From the NCBI GenBank assembly GCA_033557835.1, contig JAWQRO010000372.1, positions 1 through 41,082 of the forward strand: a stretch of 41,082 nt of DNA, written 5' to 3'. Under the pieces are notes generated by a model. That model saw nothing but the letters and a program-made list of their open reading frames with translations. It was not told the origin of the DNA and made no database searches. Positions 1 to 9,800 of this stretch are shown piece after piece (the first letter of the stretch is position 1; each line of letters starts with the position of its first letter). Both the position numbers and the translations under genes were made by a program. The DNA is from Helochares maculicollis (Eukaryota > Arthropoda > Insecta > Coleoptera > Hydrophilidae).

Positions 1-739
1 AAAAATCGAAGACGAGCCAAAACACGTGCAAGCAAAGCAGCTGTCAACAATTAACTGAACACTCAAAATGGCCGAACTTGTCGGTATAAGTGAGAGACAG
101 GAGTACGAACATAATACCACAAAAAATCGAAATTCGAATTTACGTAACCCGCGAAAATTCAAAATTCACGATATTTATTGAACACACCTTGTATGCTGGG
201 TTGTCATTTTTAGCAGTAGTAATATTATGGACTGCAGTAGTATTAATATCGGCATTAAATATAACGAAAGGTTCTATTGTCCTGCACAACGTCCGTCAAA
301 TGCTTATCAGTCCTGGAAGGCGGCTTTATACAAAACTGCAATGCAAGACAGCTTCCGCATTGGTGTTTTTGTTCCGTACCAGTTGGTAGACAATTGTTCA
401 AGATGGAAAAGTAATTTGTTTGACCGGCCTTTTGCCAATCGCAGGCTTTTTTCTTGTTTCCATCGATTCTGGGGCCTCAGGGTTGATTTCAAGCGTAAAA
501 GATCCAATTTCGTAATTAAATTCGAGCGAATAACAAACAGTAAAATACATGTAATTAGAAAAGATGCGGAAGGATTGATTTATCAATTTATCTCCTGCGG
601 AATATGTGTCGTGTCACTTCTTCAGTAATTATGTTGCTGCATGAAAATGACGTACGAAACCTTATGATTGACAAGACCTGTTGTTCGTGGAGAGGGTAAT
701 GGATTAACTCTCCATTAACTGCAAATAGATGTACTACAC
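1..739. other. Upstream flank, no gene recognised
   Basis: This AT-rich stretch lies upstream of the RRM gene. Overlapping open frames exist on both strands (the longest, 133 codons, at 227-628 +), but they overlap each other, show no known domain and have no coding-like codon bias. Around 178-200 is an 'acaccttgtat' string resembling the ends of common insect repeats, too short to classify. Confidence 0.5.
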
Positions 740-1470
740 CGCAACAGCAACGGAACGCGAGGCGACGCGACGCTGCGGGACCGTTAGCGATGACGGGCGG
801 AGAAAAATAAAAACATGGGGAAAAGGCGCAACTTGCACACAAAAAGAGTCATATATTATTACTTTTTCCGCAATATGAGACTGCTGAGAAGCTATTGACA
901 AAACTTTAACGGGGTTCTACTGCGACAGCGGCAGCGACGGCGATGGTGACGGTGAGGTGACAATTTCGGGCGGATACCGACGGAGACGTGTCAGAATTGG
1001 TAATTCGAAGAAAATTGTAAGAAAGAGGTTTCCTGGTGTTTTGTTCTGTTGTGTTATGGTTCTGCAGGAGTTTAAAGAGTCGGGTGTTTTCGTCTGCGAG
1101 CGCGCGCCATCCGGCCGTGGGCAGGCAAGTGTCGCACTGAAGCGCGCCGCCGCCAGGCTGCAGTCGAAGTCGTCCGTTGTTTGGCGATAGCCGCAATCCA
1201 ATATAGAAGCGCTCGTTTGCAGTCCGCGCCGTCCCCAAAAACAGCATGCTTCGGGAACGCGAACGCAAACTTCAACGGTTCAGCGGTTCGCAAGGATAGT
1301 TCCGGACGAGTCGTCCGCCAGCACGTGACAGCGCGCTAATGTAGATAGTGTAACTTTTCAGTGAGATTACCGTACCTGCAAAGAACTTAGAATAATTAGC
1401 AAAAAACAACACAAGAAACAAAAAAACAAATATTTTAATACTTCGAGAAATTTAGGTATATTAGTCGAAA
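740..1470 (+). promoter_or_regulatory. GC-rich promoter/5' UTR region of the TIA-type RRM gene
   Basis: Much richer in G+C than its surroundings, this region runs up to the start codon at 1471, which fits a promoter plus 5' UTR. Visible elements are a perfect 7-bp dyad around one central base (1303-1317, CGGACGA/TCGTCCG), an E-box CACGTG (1322-1327), and TCAGTG (1358-1363), a fit to the arthropod initiator. No ATG lies between 1360 and 1471, so a transcript starting there would use 1471 as its first ATG. No TATA box is evident. The same TCAGTG follows a pyrimidine run and could be a splice acceptor for a 5' UTR intron. The start site is inference. Confidence 0.45.
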
Positions 1471-1597
1471 ATGTTGACAATGTCGACGCTAATGATGCCG
1501 GCTCCTGCTATGACCGCTATGACCACCCCGGTCACCACCAAGCTGGAACCCGTGGCCAAGGTTGGAATCAACCATAACACGCCGCCCAACAAGTCAG
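1471..1597 (+). CDS. TIA-1/TIAR-like RRM protein, first coding exon
   Basis: This exon encodes 42 residues beginning MLTMSTLMMP, rich in Met, Thr, Pro and Ala and then more charged (KLEPVAKV), ending NTPPNKS plus one base of the next codon. The ATG at 1471 has a good insect context (AAAATG). The donor is CAG|GTAAAA at 1598. The single leftover G joins AG at 16213 to make Glu, giving NKS-EYHHIFVGDL without a break; this phase match is the main evidence that the exons belong together. Codons are GC-rich at third positions, unlike the flanks. No RRM1 is encoded here or recognised before the RRM2-type exon, so this form goes from a low-complexity leader straight into the second RRM. From memory, insect homologues of Drosophila CG34354/trv have this layout. 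I infer a nuclear/cytoplasmic RNA-binding protein acting in splicing or mRNA stability. Confidence 0.85.
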
Positions 1598-3389
1598 GTA
1601 AAAACACGCACGAACTGCTTTCCTTTGTTTTCAACTTCCTTGCGAAGGACAACTTTACAGAAGTAGGTGGAAGAAAGTTATGTTGCGCCTTCACTACTTC
1701 GACAACTGACCCTTGAACGCTCTTTTTTGTGAATGCATGTCACTTTTACCATTTTTCCCCTTTTTGTGAAACTTTCGCCAAAGTTTGCCGAAATGCACGC
1801 AACTCGACCGAGCGTCGTCAAATTTAGCAAACATCGGTGGGGCATATTTACCAGCCGATAAAAAACAAAGAAATTTTTTGCTCTCATTCCGAGCGACTAA
1901 CTTCGATGCCCGTTTTCCGCAAACGCCGCACAAATGGTGGAGGCGCTCGGAAACTTTTCAAAAACTTCCCAGTCCCCGGCAAATTTAAAATGTAAATATT
2001 ACAGAAATGTATCCCGGAGCAACTGGGTCAATTGGCTGCTCAAAGAAATAAGTTTATGTGTCCCTCAACTGTAACTTTCGAACTTCTATTTCAAATTAGC
2101 CATTGTAGGTCTCCTGAAGCGCTCGCCGCTGCCGCTGGAGATGAGCCTCTTTGTGTTAACCCTTTTCCCGTGGCCACGTCTAAATCGTTAAAGCGGTCCT
2201 TAACATGAAACGCGTGTTCCTGCTTTAATCCCTATATACATCTCGCCCCCGCCGCCCTCGCCCCCCGCTCCACCCTGCTCCTCGCCTCGTAGCCATTCTT
2301 GCAGTATTATTATTGTAAATGATATCATTATCAGTATTAATGTGTCGGTTTCTTAATGGGCTTTGTTTTCTTGCCGAGAAATTCATTACGGGAATTCTCC
2401 GCTCGAAAAAAGCCTTTTGTTGTTTCTTTCCTGGCGCCCCCCAAGATGCTAAGCCATTCTTGATAATAGTTCTATAATTAAGCAATTTATTGTTATAATC
2501 GCATCGCCCCGAATGCGGCATCTTTGATCGACCCCCGGCCGCAAGCGAAAATCTCGACGACAGTTGAAAACGTTTTCCCGAAGCGTAGCGTGACAATTTC
2601 CTTATGAGACTGTCTGTTCACAGTCTAGACTCGTACACCTGCAGCACCTCGACGAACGGCGATCTGTACATCATTCCGAATCCGGTATGGATTCCGATGA
2701 GTGCACGCCACGCGCTCATTCAACTTTTCTTCTTCCTCCCGAAACCGTTTAAACCTCAACTCCCCCGGCTCTAATTTCCCGACTCAAATTATACTTACGT
2801 ATCCTACCTTTTTGACAAATAATTGTTTTTTCTTTTGCATTTTCCGCGTGGCCGACCGCACGCCGGCTTACTTTTTACAGAAGAATTAAGTTAATAAAAA
2901 CGTTTTCCTACTAAGTTGCTAAGTACAGGATCCAAAAACAGAAATTTATTAAAAGAAGTGCTGTTTATTCTACCAGAAAATCACCCGCAATGCCGGCGAA
3001 GTCTCTCCGCCTTCTCGGCCTAAAAACGTACACCAATTATGGCTCCTGCAAATTATTTTCACTAGAAATTAATTTCGGATAAAGTCCGCGCCCCTGGAAA
3101 AAATGACAAATTAATAAATTATGATCAGAAACAAATGTTTGTTTAATTATCGGCGGGTGTAAGCACGGCGAAAGCACTTTGGGGGGCTATTTCGTTTTTA
3201 CTTTGATCGAGATTTTAAATTTAAGTTTCTTTGAGAACATTGACATGGTTAAAGAAACTTTTTATAAGGTCTAAGAAATTCAAACCGCTACGAAAATGAT
3301 CTCTTACTTATCGCTAATGGTGCCAATATAATTTAATTGTAGTCCAATGGCCACTGCAGCCACAACTCCCCCTCCCCTCAGTGCAAAAA
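1598..3389. other. Proximal intron 1, mostly unique
   Basis: This part of intron 1 is moderately GC-rich near the exon and becomes AT-rich. It includes a C-rich, strand-asymmetric patch (about 2240-2290) and a short coding-like open frame (listed separately). No transposon was recognised before about 3390. Possible regulatory sequence cannot be judged from one genome. Confidence 0.5.
2604..2774 (+). other. Short coding-like open frame, possible unassigned exon
   Basis: A 56-codon frame opens at ATG 2604. Its middle (about 2625-2684) reads LDSYTCSTSTNGDLYIIPNP, with third positions mostly G or C, like the real exons. It is preceded by a fair acceptor (ctgttcacag, ending 2623) and followed by a weak donor (GTATGG at 2685). 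The frame does not fit the known gene: after exon 1 (phase 1) it would read GTC then TAG. The minus strand here is also open and coding-like (ending in residues VYESRL), so the signal may just be local GC-rich sequence. It could be an exon of another transcript, an old pseudogene piece, or conserved non-coding DNA. I do not recognise the peptide. Confidence 0.25.
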
Positions 3390-4340
3390 GACAAGGTTGG
3401 TTGGACTTATTTTATTTATTAGTATAAGCACCCATGTTATCTATACATTTTTGGCAATTAAACTGCAACTTGCTAGGCCGGTGGTATAATAATCTAGCCG
3501 AGAGGAGCTATTTAGTTCCTAGAGGCCCAGCTTTATGATTTTCGTACCAAAAACTAGTCCGGATTCCTGAACAACTGGCAATCAGTAGGAGCTAAGTCTG
3601 GTGAGTATGGAGAATGCTGCAGAAGTCTCAATTCGAATATCTATAGTTTTTCCAAAGTTATTTGTGTAACGTATGGTCTAGCGTTATCATGTAGTCATAT
3701 AATAGTCGATCGGTTGACCAATCTAGGATAGGTTTTTCTTTAAATTTTGCCCTGTTCAAGGAACAAGGCTTCCTGAACTCATAATGTATCGTACCATCGC
3801 CAGACCACCAAAAACATTCTTATTTGACGACGGTGCTGATTTGTGTGATTGCTGAATCCATTTCTTACAAGACGTGACGATGCAATTCAACAATAGATCA
3901 GATTTATGATAAGAAGGATACAAAAAGCAAGTTTCTAAGCACTATGTCTTCTGTTTTTATTCAGTTTATGTGGAAAACCTTCATCCAAAGTTTTGATTCC
4001 ATCTCTTTATGTTGAGTGAGCTAATATTGTCTGTTTGCAAATTTCAACGATATTTCATTAGCGCTTTCGGATGGGTTAGACTCAACGATGATGTTCAACT
4101 GTCATTACTGACTAACAATTCTAGACGTCGGCGTGTCCTCGTGGCTCATTTGTGAAGTCGAAGTTAAATGGATGAAATTTGGAGAACCAAACAGCAAATT
4201 GTATTATTGTTTAGTTAAACCATTGTCAACTGTCTAGCCTATGTCAAATAATCAACAGTTGGCAATATTGTTAGCAAAAACATCATCTTTAACGACCTAA
4301 TACAACTACTGTTGAAGATGCACCGCTTGCTGAGCAACAA
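3390..4340 (-). mobile_element. Degenerate mariner remnant A (transposase on - strand)
   Basis: Read on the minus strand, broken frames match mariner transposase in order. First is an N-terminal stretch WFSKFHPFNFDFTNEPRGHA (compare WFSKFRSGNFDLKNEPRGRP), near 4110-4180. A PHKLNKNRR segment follows (about 3950). Then come W-SGDGTIHYEF-type residues (about 3790) and LHDNARPYVTQITLEKL with HSPYSPDLAPTDCQLF (3560-3700), holding the second and third catalytic Asp. The C terminus reads CIDNMGAY with a stop at 3412-3414. Many stops and frameshifts make it a pseudogene. Neither terminal repeat is clear, so both ends are approximate. The NEPRG motif suggests a cecropia-like group, unlike neighbours B and C. 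Confidence 0.82.
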
Positions 4341-4698
4341 TCAAATTGTGTTCGAGAAATCAGACACAGTCAATAATCTCCGCCATGACATGTGTCCTAG
4401 ATTGGAAAGATTAGTCAACAATTTCCTGCGGTATTATTTATTGGCATATACAAAATTTTGTGCATATATTTTGTGATTACTATACATGTTTTACTTACTT
4501 ATTTATTTATTCACCAATTTTAGTGAAGAATTAGATGCACCATAACATTTACTTACTAATTATTTTGATATTCTTAAACATAAAATCACATTTTCTGCAG
4601 TAAAAGCTACCGATGTAAAAATCCTACAACTGAAAAATCCAGGTTATTCTCGATTTAACAATTTGGTTTACAAAATGATAAAAGTGTTAGAATTATAA

Positions 4699-4725
4699 GG
4701 AGTACAAATAAGTTTCCGCCATTTT
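4699..4725 (+). repeat. Left terminal inverted repeat of mariner B
   Basis: This 27-bp repeat pairs with 5940-5966 on the opposite strand with three mismatches (positions 4, 12 and 23). It lies on the transposase 3' side. Confidence 0.92.
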
Positions 4726-4764
4726 TTATAAAAAAATGAACATTTATTGTAACAGAACGGTAGT

Positions 4765-5709
4765 TTAAGTGTACTCAACGTATTGTCCATCACTAGCAGC
4801 CACTTTTTCCCCTCTCTCAGGCAGTATTCGGATTCCACATCTGAAGAACTCCTTATCTTTTGAGGCTATCCACGTATCAACCCAATTTTTGGTATCTTTA
4901 TATGCTGTGAACCGCTGCTCCGACAGAGCATGTGCCATTGACCAGAACAGATAGTAGGGTAGCACTATGTCTGGTGAGTACGGTGGATGGGGTAACATTT
5001 CCCAATCAAGTGTTTTCAAAGAGTTTTTCACCGGAACCGCTACATGCGGATGATTATCATGGAGTAGAATTATTTTGTCGTGTCTAGAATAGTATTGAGG
5101 GCGTTTTTCCTTTAGAGCAAGGCTCAATCTCGTCAATTATGTTCGGTAGAGAGTTCCAGTGAATGTTTCGCTCGGATTAAGCAACTCGTAATACACCACA
5201 CCCAGCTAATCCCACCATATACACAGCATGAGTTTTTTCCGTTAATATTCGGTTTTGCTGTGGATGTTGACGCGTGGCCAGATTTTCCCCATGATTTTCT
5301 TCTTTTTGGAATGTCGTTATGTATCCATTTCTCATCCCCGGTGACGACTCGATGTAAAAAATATTTTTTTATACCTGGCTGGCAGCATTTCACTCATGCA
5401 TAATCTGTGTTCAATATCTCTTAACTTCAATTCGTATGGAACCCAATTTCCTTGTTCATGAATCATTCCTTATGATTTTAAACGATGTGAAACTGCTTGC
5501 TGAGTGACTTCTAATGTGAGAGCAAGTTCCTTTTGTGTTTGAGACGAATCTTCCTCCAATAATTCTTCAAACTCTGCATCTTTGTAAATTTTAGGCCTTC
5601 CACTGCGGTCTTTGTCTTCTACGTCAAAATCACCGTTTTTCAACTTTTGAAACCACTCAAGACACGTTCCCTCACTCAAAGCAGCTTCATTATATGCTTC
5701 TACGAGCAA
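4765..5709 (-). pseudogene. Mariner B transposase pseudogene
   Basis: The N-terminal piece (5470-5709) reads LVEAYNEAALSEGTCLEWF, then a GDFDVEDKDRSGRP stretch and QTQKELALTLEVTQQAVS, the helix-turn-helix region. A TAA stop follows KS, and the frame continues as IHEQGNWVPYELK, the WVPHEL linker. A frameshift in an A/T run near 5355-5370 leads to the piece at 5133-5393 with VVTGDEKWI (first catalytic Asp). A second frameshift near 5140-5150 leads to 4765-5136 with LLHDNHPHVA (second Asp) and PHPPYSPD, ending in GQYVEYT. Where family members have SPDLAPSDYHLF, this copy has SPDIVLPYYLF: one residue is missing and the third catalytic Asp is lost. So there are at least one stop, two frameshifts and a dead catalytic triad. 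Confidence 0.9.
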
Positions 5710-5939
5710 TCGATGCGCCTCAGCTGCAGATTTTTTTTAAATTAAAGAAATAAATTAAAAGTTTCCGCAAATGATGTTTATTTGGTCCAAATTTAGACAT
5801 TTTCAGAGAAAATTATATTTTACTAGCACGGAGTCACTAATATAGTATGGTTATGTTATTTTAGAACGAACAGACTAATTTTTAAGCCGGCTATAATCTG
5901 CAAATTCTAACGAAAGCCGCGCCCCGCGACACCTTCCTT

Positions 5940-5966
5940 AAAACGGCGGAAACTAATTTGTAGTCC
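5940..5966 (-). repeat. Right terminal inverted repeat of mariner B
   Basis: This repeat lies on the transposase 5' side and is followed by the target dinucleotide TA at 5967-5968. Confidence 0.92.
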
Positions 5967-6031
5967 TAACAGTATATGTACACTAAAGGCTTGCTCTTCG
6001 GAGGCTCAAACATATTTATAAATAAGACCTG

Positions 6032-6800
6032 TTGGGTTGTTCGGAAAGTAATATTCTTCTCGACAGACCATTTAATTATATTTTTTACGGTTAATACCTC
6101 ACTTTAGCTGAAAATCTGCAAAATTTGGATCCGCCAATTTCAATGTTATAGATACATCGCGTTCTGGCAGGCTAAGTGCGGCTAATGAACACTCAATAAA
6201 GGCTGTAAACCAGCAAATTACAGCACATGAGATTGCAGAATGATTAAATTTATTAAACTGGACCGTTCATAATCATTTGAGGCGTATGGGCTTAATTGCA
6301 AAGATCGACATTATGGTTTCTCATGTCCCTAAGTAAATAAAATTGTGCCCTCGCGATTATGTCTGTGATTAACTTCTCCAACGTCAAAAATAATATAAAT
6401 TTTTGAAGCGTGTTATCACTGGAAACGATGAATGGATTTTCATCAACAATTTTGTATACAAGAGATCATTGAGTTGGCAAGCCAATACTCATCAAAATAT
6501 CGATGCTGTCTGTTTGTGGGATCTCAAGAAAATCGGTGTTTTAAGCTTTCACCGGATGACAATGATCCATTCTGAGGTGCACTGACTACAACTAGACAAA
6601 TTAAATAATTCACTCGAACAGAAAAGGCCAAATTGTTCCTTAGAAAAGGTAGAGTATCCAACCAAGACTATGCGAGACCTTATACAAACATGGTAGCTCA
6701 GCAAACGTTTTTGCAGCTGAGATGAGATGCGCTGTCACACTCACCATGTTCTCCAGAACTGACACCTCCAGATTTTTTCTTGTTCTGGTAGGTACTGCCC
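6032..6800 (+). mobile_element. Mariner remnant C (mellifera-like), 3' truncated
   Basis: It begins with TTGGGTTGTTCGGAAAGTAA (6032-6051), a typical end for mellifera-type mariners, in the same orientation as its transposase. Decayed frames follow: a helix-turn-helix part with NWTVHNHLRRMGLIAKI (about 6260-6310) and a VSHVP linker; VITGNDEWI, a frame-preserving variant of VITGDEKWI (6409-6435); CLWDLKKIGVLSFH; and a weak YARPYT...PCSPELTPPDFFLF stretch ending near 6790. Several stops break it. No right terminal repeat was found, so the end is approximate. It lies 65 bp from mariner B, in the opposite orientation. Confidence 0.85.
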
Positions 6801-9800
6801 TTTTTAGACAAGTAAACTTTCACTTTAAATTAGGAGGAAAATAGTAAAATATATCACTAGTATTATTTTTACGCTCATATTCATATGGTACATGAGAATA
6901 ATTTATGAGAAACTTTCTTAATCAGATGATTTTTTCCCTGATTCTTTTCTATTTTTTGCAAAAAAGCGAACACACGTTATGTTCTAAGTGTTGTAAGTGA
7001 CTTGGATGCATTGTTGATTTTTCATCGAATGCTTGGGCCGAAACACTCTGCAAAAGTACCCTCAAATTGGATAAAGAGATAAGAGCTGCAAGTCCTAGAA
7101 AAACTTGTGAAAGCTACTTTTGTAAGATTTATCGCCATACTCCGAAATTTTATGAAGAAAATACCCTTTTATTCAATTCAAGTGCTTCCACGTACATTTT
7201 TTTGAAGATTTTGTCACTTTCAAACTGGATATCAACCCTTGTTTGCGCACTCGTAGAAATCGAATTGCTAACATCCTTATCCGTTGTCTTCACCATAATT
7301 GCATTATGTGGATGAAGTTTTACCGCTCTTAGTTTAGTGATTGACCTTATATTAGACAATCTATCAGTCAGGACACTTTGTTTTATATAACAATCATTGT
7401 TTTACAATAGATTGATCGGCTACGGCAATATAATAAAATTGTTTTAGGAAGAGCTACAAACTTTCTTAGAACTTTTTTTACCATTCTGTACTACTATACA
7501 CGAGATCAGCTAGACTACTTGAGTTGAAGCGATAAAATTTGCACAATTAGCGCAGAACCATAGATTCGTCTACACTTTTGAAGTGTATAGAACTACCGGA
7601 AGTATCTGTTGACCTATACAGTTTTGACATTTTTCAAGTAAACTGGTGGTTAAAATAGGGCTATCGAGTTAAAATGACGCACACATCTTAAATGCTACGA
7701 AAAAATAGAGGACACAAAATTCCAACATGATTTAACCACCGTAAGGGCAAAATTTAGTATAATTTTGAAATTCTCGTAATCAGTTGTCCGAAAAATGATA
7801 AAAAGTAAGATTGATATGCTGTATATTGTTTCCGGAATTTCGAATCGAGTACTTGTAGGTTTGCAATCGTACAAGCTGTGGTTGAGACTATGAAAGTATG
7901 ACTACGAAATTTTGTATTTCCTAATTTTTAAGAAATGCACGTCCAACCATTTTTCGCAAATCAAACTCATAAAGAAGTGAAGAGTGGCTTAGCACAGGAT
8001 CTCAACCGTTAGTGCTACAGAAGTGGAACATAGTCTTCTTTTAAAAATATGGAAATTTGTGTTGGGCAACCAATGAAAATTCCCTTAATTGTTCGTAAGG
8101 GGGTGATTAAATGCCTTCAATTATTAAAGACACAAAAGATTAAATAAGTGAATAAAAATGAACATTGCTGCTATATCTTTTACAGAAATTTATTTGTATC
8201 TAAATTTAGTCTTGTACATTCGTTAAATTAATTTTTATTATGAATTTTTAAAACCGTAAAACCGTAAAATCTGCCAGCAAGTGTATGTGCGAGCAAATGT
8301 GTTGAATAATGAAAGCAGTTCGACGTGCTCCTGAGAACGCGATATATGAGGATACGTTTTTCGAAAGCATATATAATTTAACATCAAATTCTGTTTGGTA
8401 GAAGAATAATGGGATAAAGAGAAGAAAATAGTAATAGAATCTTAAAAAGTGTGCGTTTTATATTCGAATGATGAGAGAGTTTTAACCACGGCGTTTTGTG
8501 CATAAATTCAACACTGAAAATAAGTCTTCAAGAACTTTCGCTTGAGGAATTCTTCTTGCTATTTGCGAGTTTGATGATCTAATATTTTTGATGTTTTTGA
8601 TATCTTCGTTCGTTTGAAAATTACAGTAATTTTACAAGGACTAGAACTATTGCACTTGCAGAAAGGACTCGGCTATGGGATGAGGTACTCATAAATTTAT
8701 ATAATTACAAAAAGTTCTGACTGAAATTTTATGTAATTTATCCTTAACAGTTTTGACAGTGGATCTGATAAAACATTTTTCGAAGATGTCTTACAGTGTA
8801 CATAAAATTAGGTAATGCGAGGAGTGAGGTTAAGAATTTTCCGTAGGATTTACCAATTTTATATGTAGGAATTAGAACTGATGAATTATAAAACTATCTT
8901 TAGTAGACCATGTATTTTTCCAAGCCGACTTTGCCTCTTATTTGAAAACGTAGGCTTAAAGAATTGCTAAGCTAGCCTGTCAAATTCTCGTTGTCTGAAA
9001 CAGGCCTGGATGGTAATATTAGTTCAAGATGTGATCGATAATCATAATTATAGTCATCTGAGAATATAAATAATTTCAAGACATTATTGCCAGAAAGATT
9101 TTTATACAATAAAAATAATATTAGACAAATCCCTGGTATGTCACCTTCTCCACACAGTGTTACCTCATGAAAAATGATCAATAACGAATTCTTTTTCAAT
9201 TCGATTCATATAGAATCTCCAGCATAGATGACAATCCTAAGAATCTGCAAATATCTTTGCTATTAATATCTGGAAAGAAATGTCGTGTGATATCATCCCC
9301 GATAGCTGGTGTAATTCGACATGTAATCATTCATAAATCCAGCTACATTGAAAAAGTTATGCAAATTTTTAAATTTGCTCTAGCAGAGCTTCGAGTAATT
9401 GCTAGTTTTTATATTATGAACCGGCTATCGTGAAGAATTAACTGATGTTTATAGTTTTAGACGCTTTAAATCGATCGATATCGCGGAACTGTTATTCCTT
9501 CTAGATTTTAATTAACGTCAAAATAATAAATTGCAATTATCTTGAACTAAGATTTAAATAAAGCAAAATAAAACGTCAGTTTGCCTCTCCAGTATGTATT
9601 TCAACTTCGCAGAAAGTATTACTTGATTCTAATTTCAACACACAAGCTGATTATTATTTATCTATTACATGATATTTATGTAGTGTTGTAATTTGATATT
9701 CCTTGGATATGTCTGTTAGGTGTAACAAAGTGTAGCTGAAGTAGTAGAAACTCCTCATTTCGTCTTTTTTATAGGCAAGCATTTTAAGTACGTAAAAACT

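Larger units (their letters stand above)
4699..5966 (-). mobile_element. Mariner element B, full length with both terminal inverted repeats
   Basis: The element is 1,268 bp, the usual mariner size. Terminal inverted repeats match at 24 of 27 positions: GGAGTACAAATAAGTTTCCG at the left (4699-4725) and the reverse complement of GGACTACAAATTAGTTTCCG at the right (5940-5966). TA follows the right end (5967-5968). The left flank is AA, next to TA at 4696-4697, so the target duplication is slightly decayed. The interior encodes a broken transposase on the minus strand. Complete ends but a broken gene mean it cannot move on its own. Confidence 0.95.

Noticed and set aside
90..628. Overlapping open frames on the + strand (99 and 133 codons)
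   Set aside because: They overlap in different frames with minus-strand frames across the same DNA, lack domains and show no coding codon bias.
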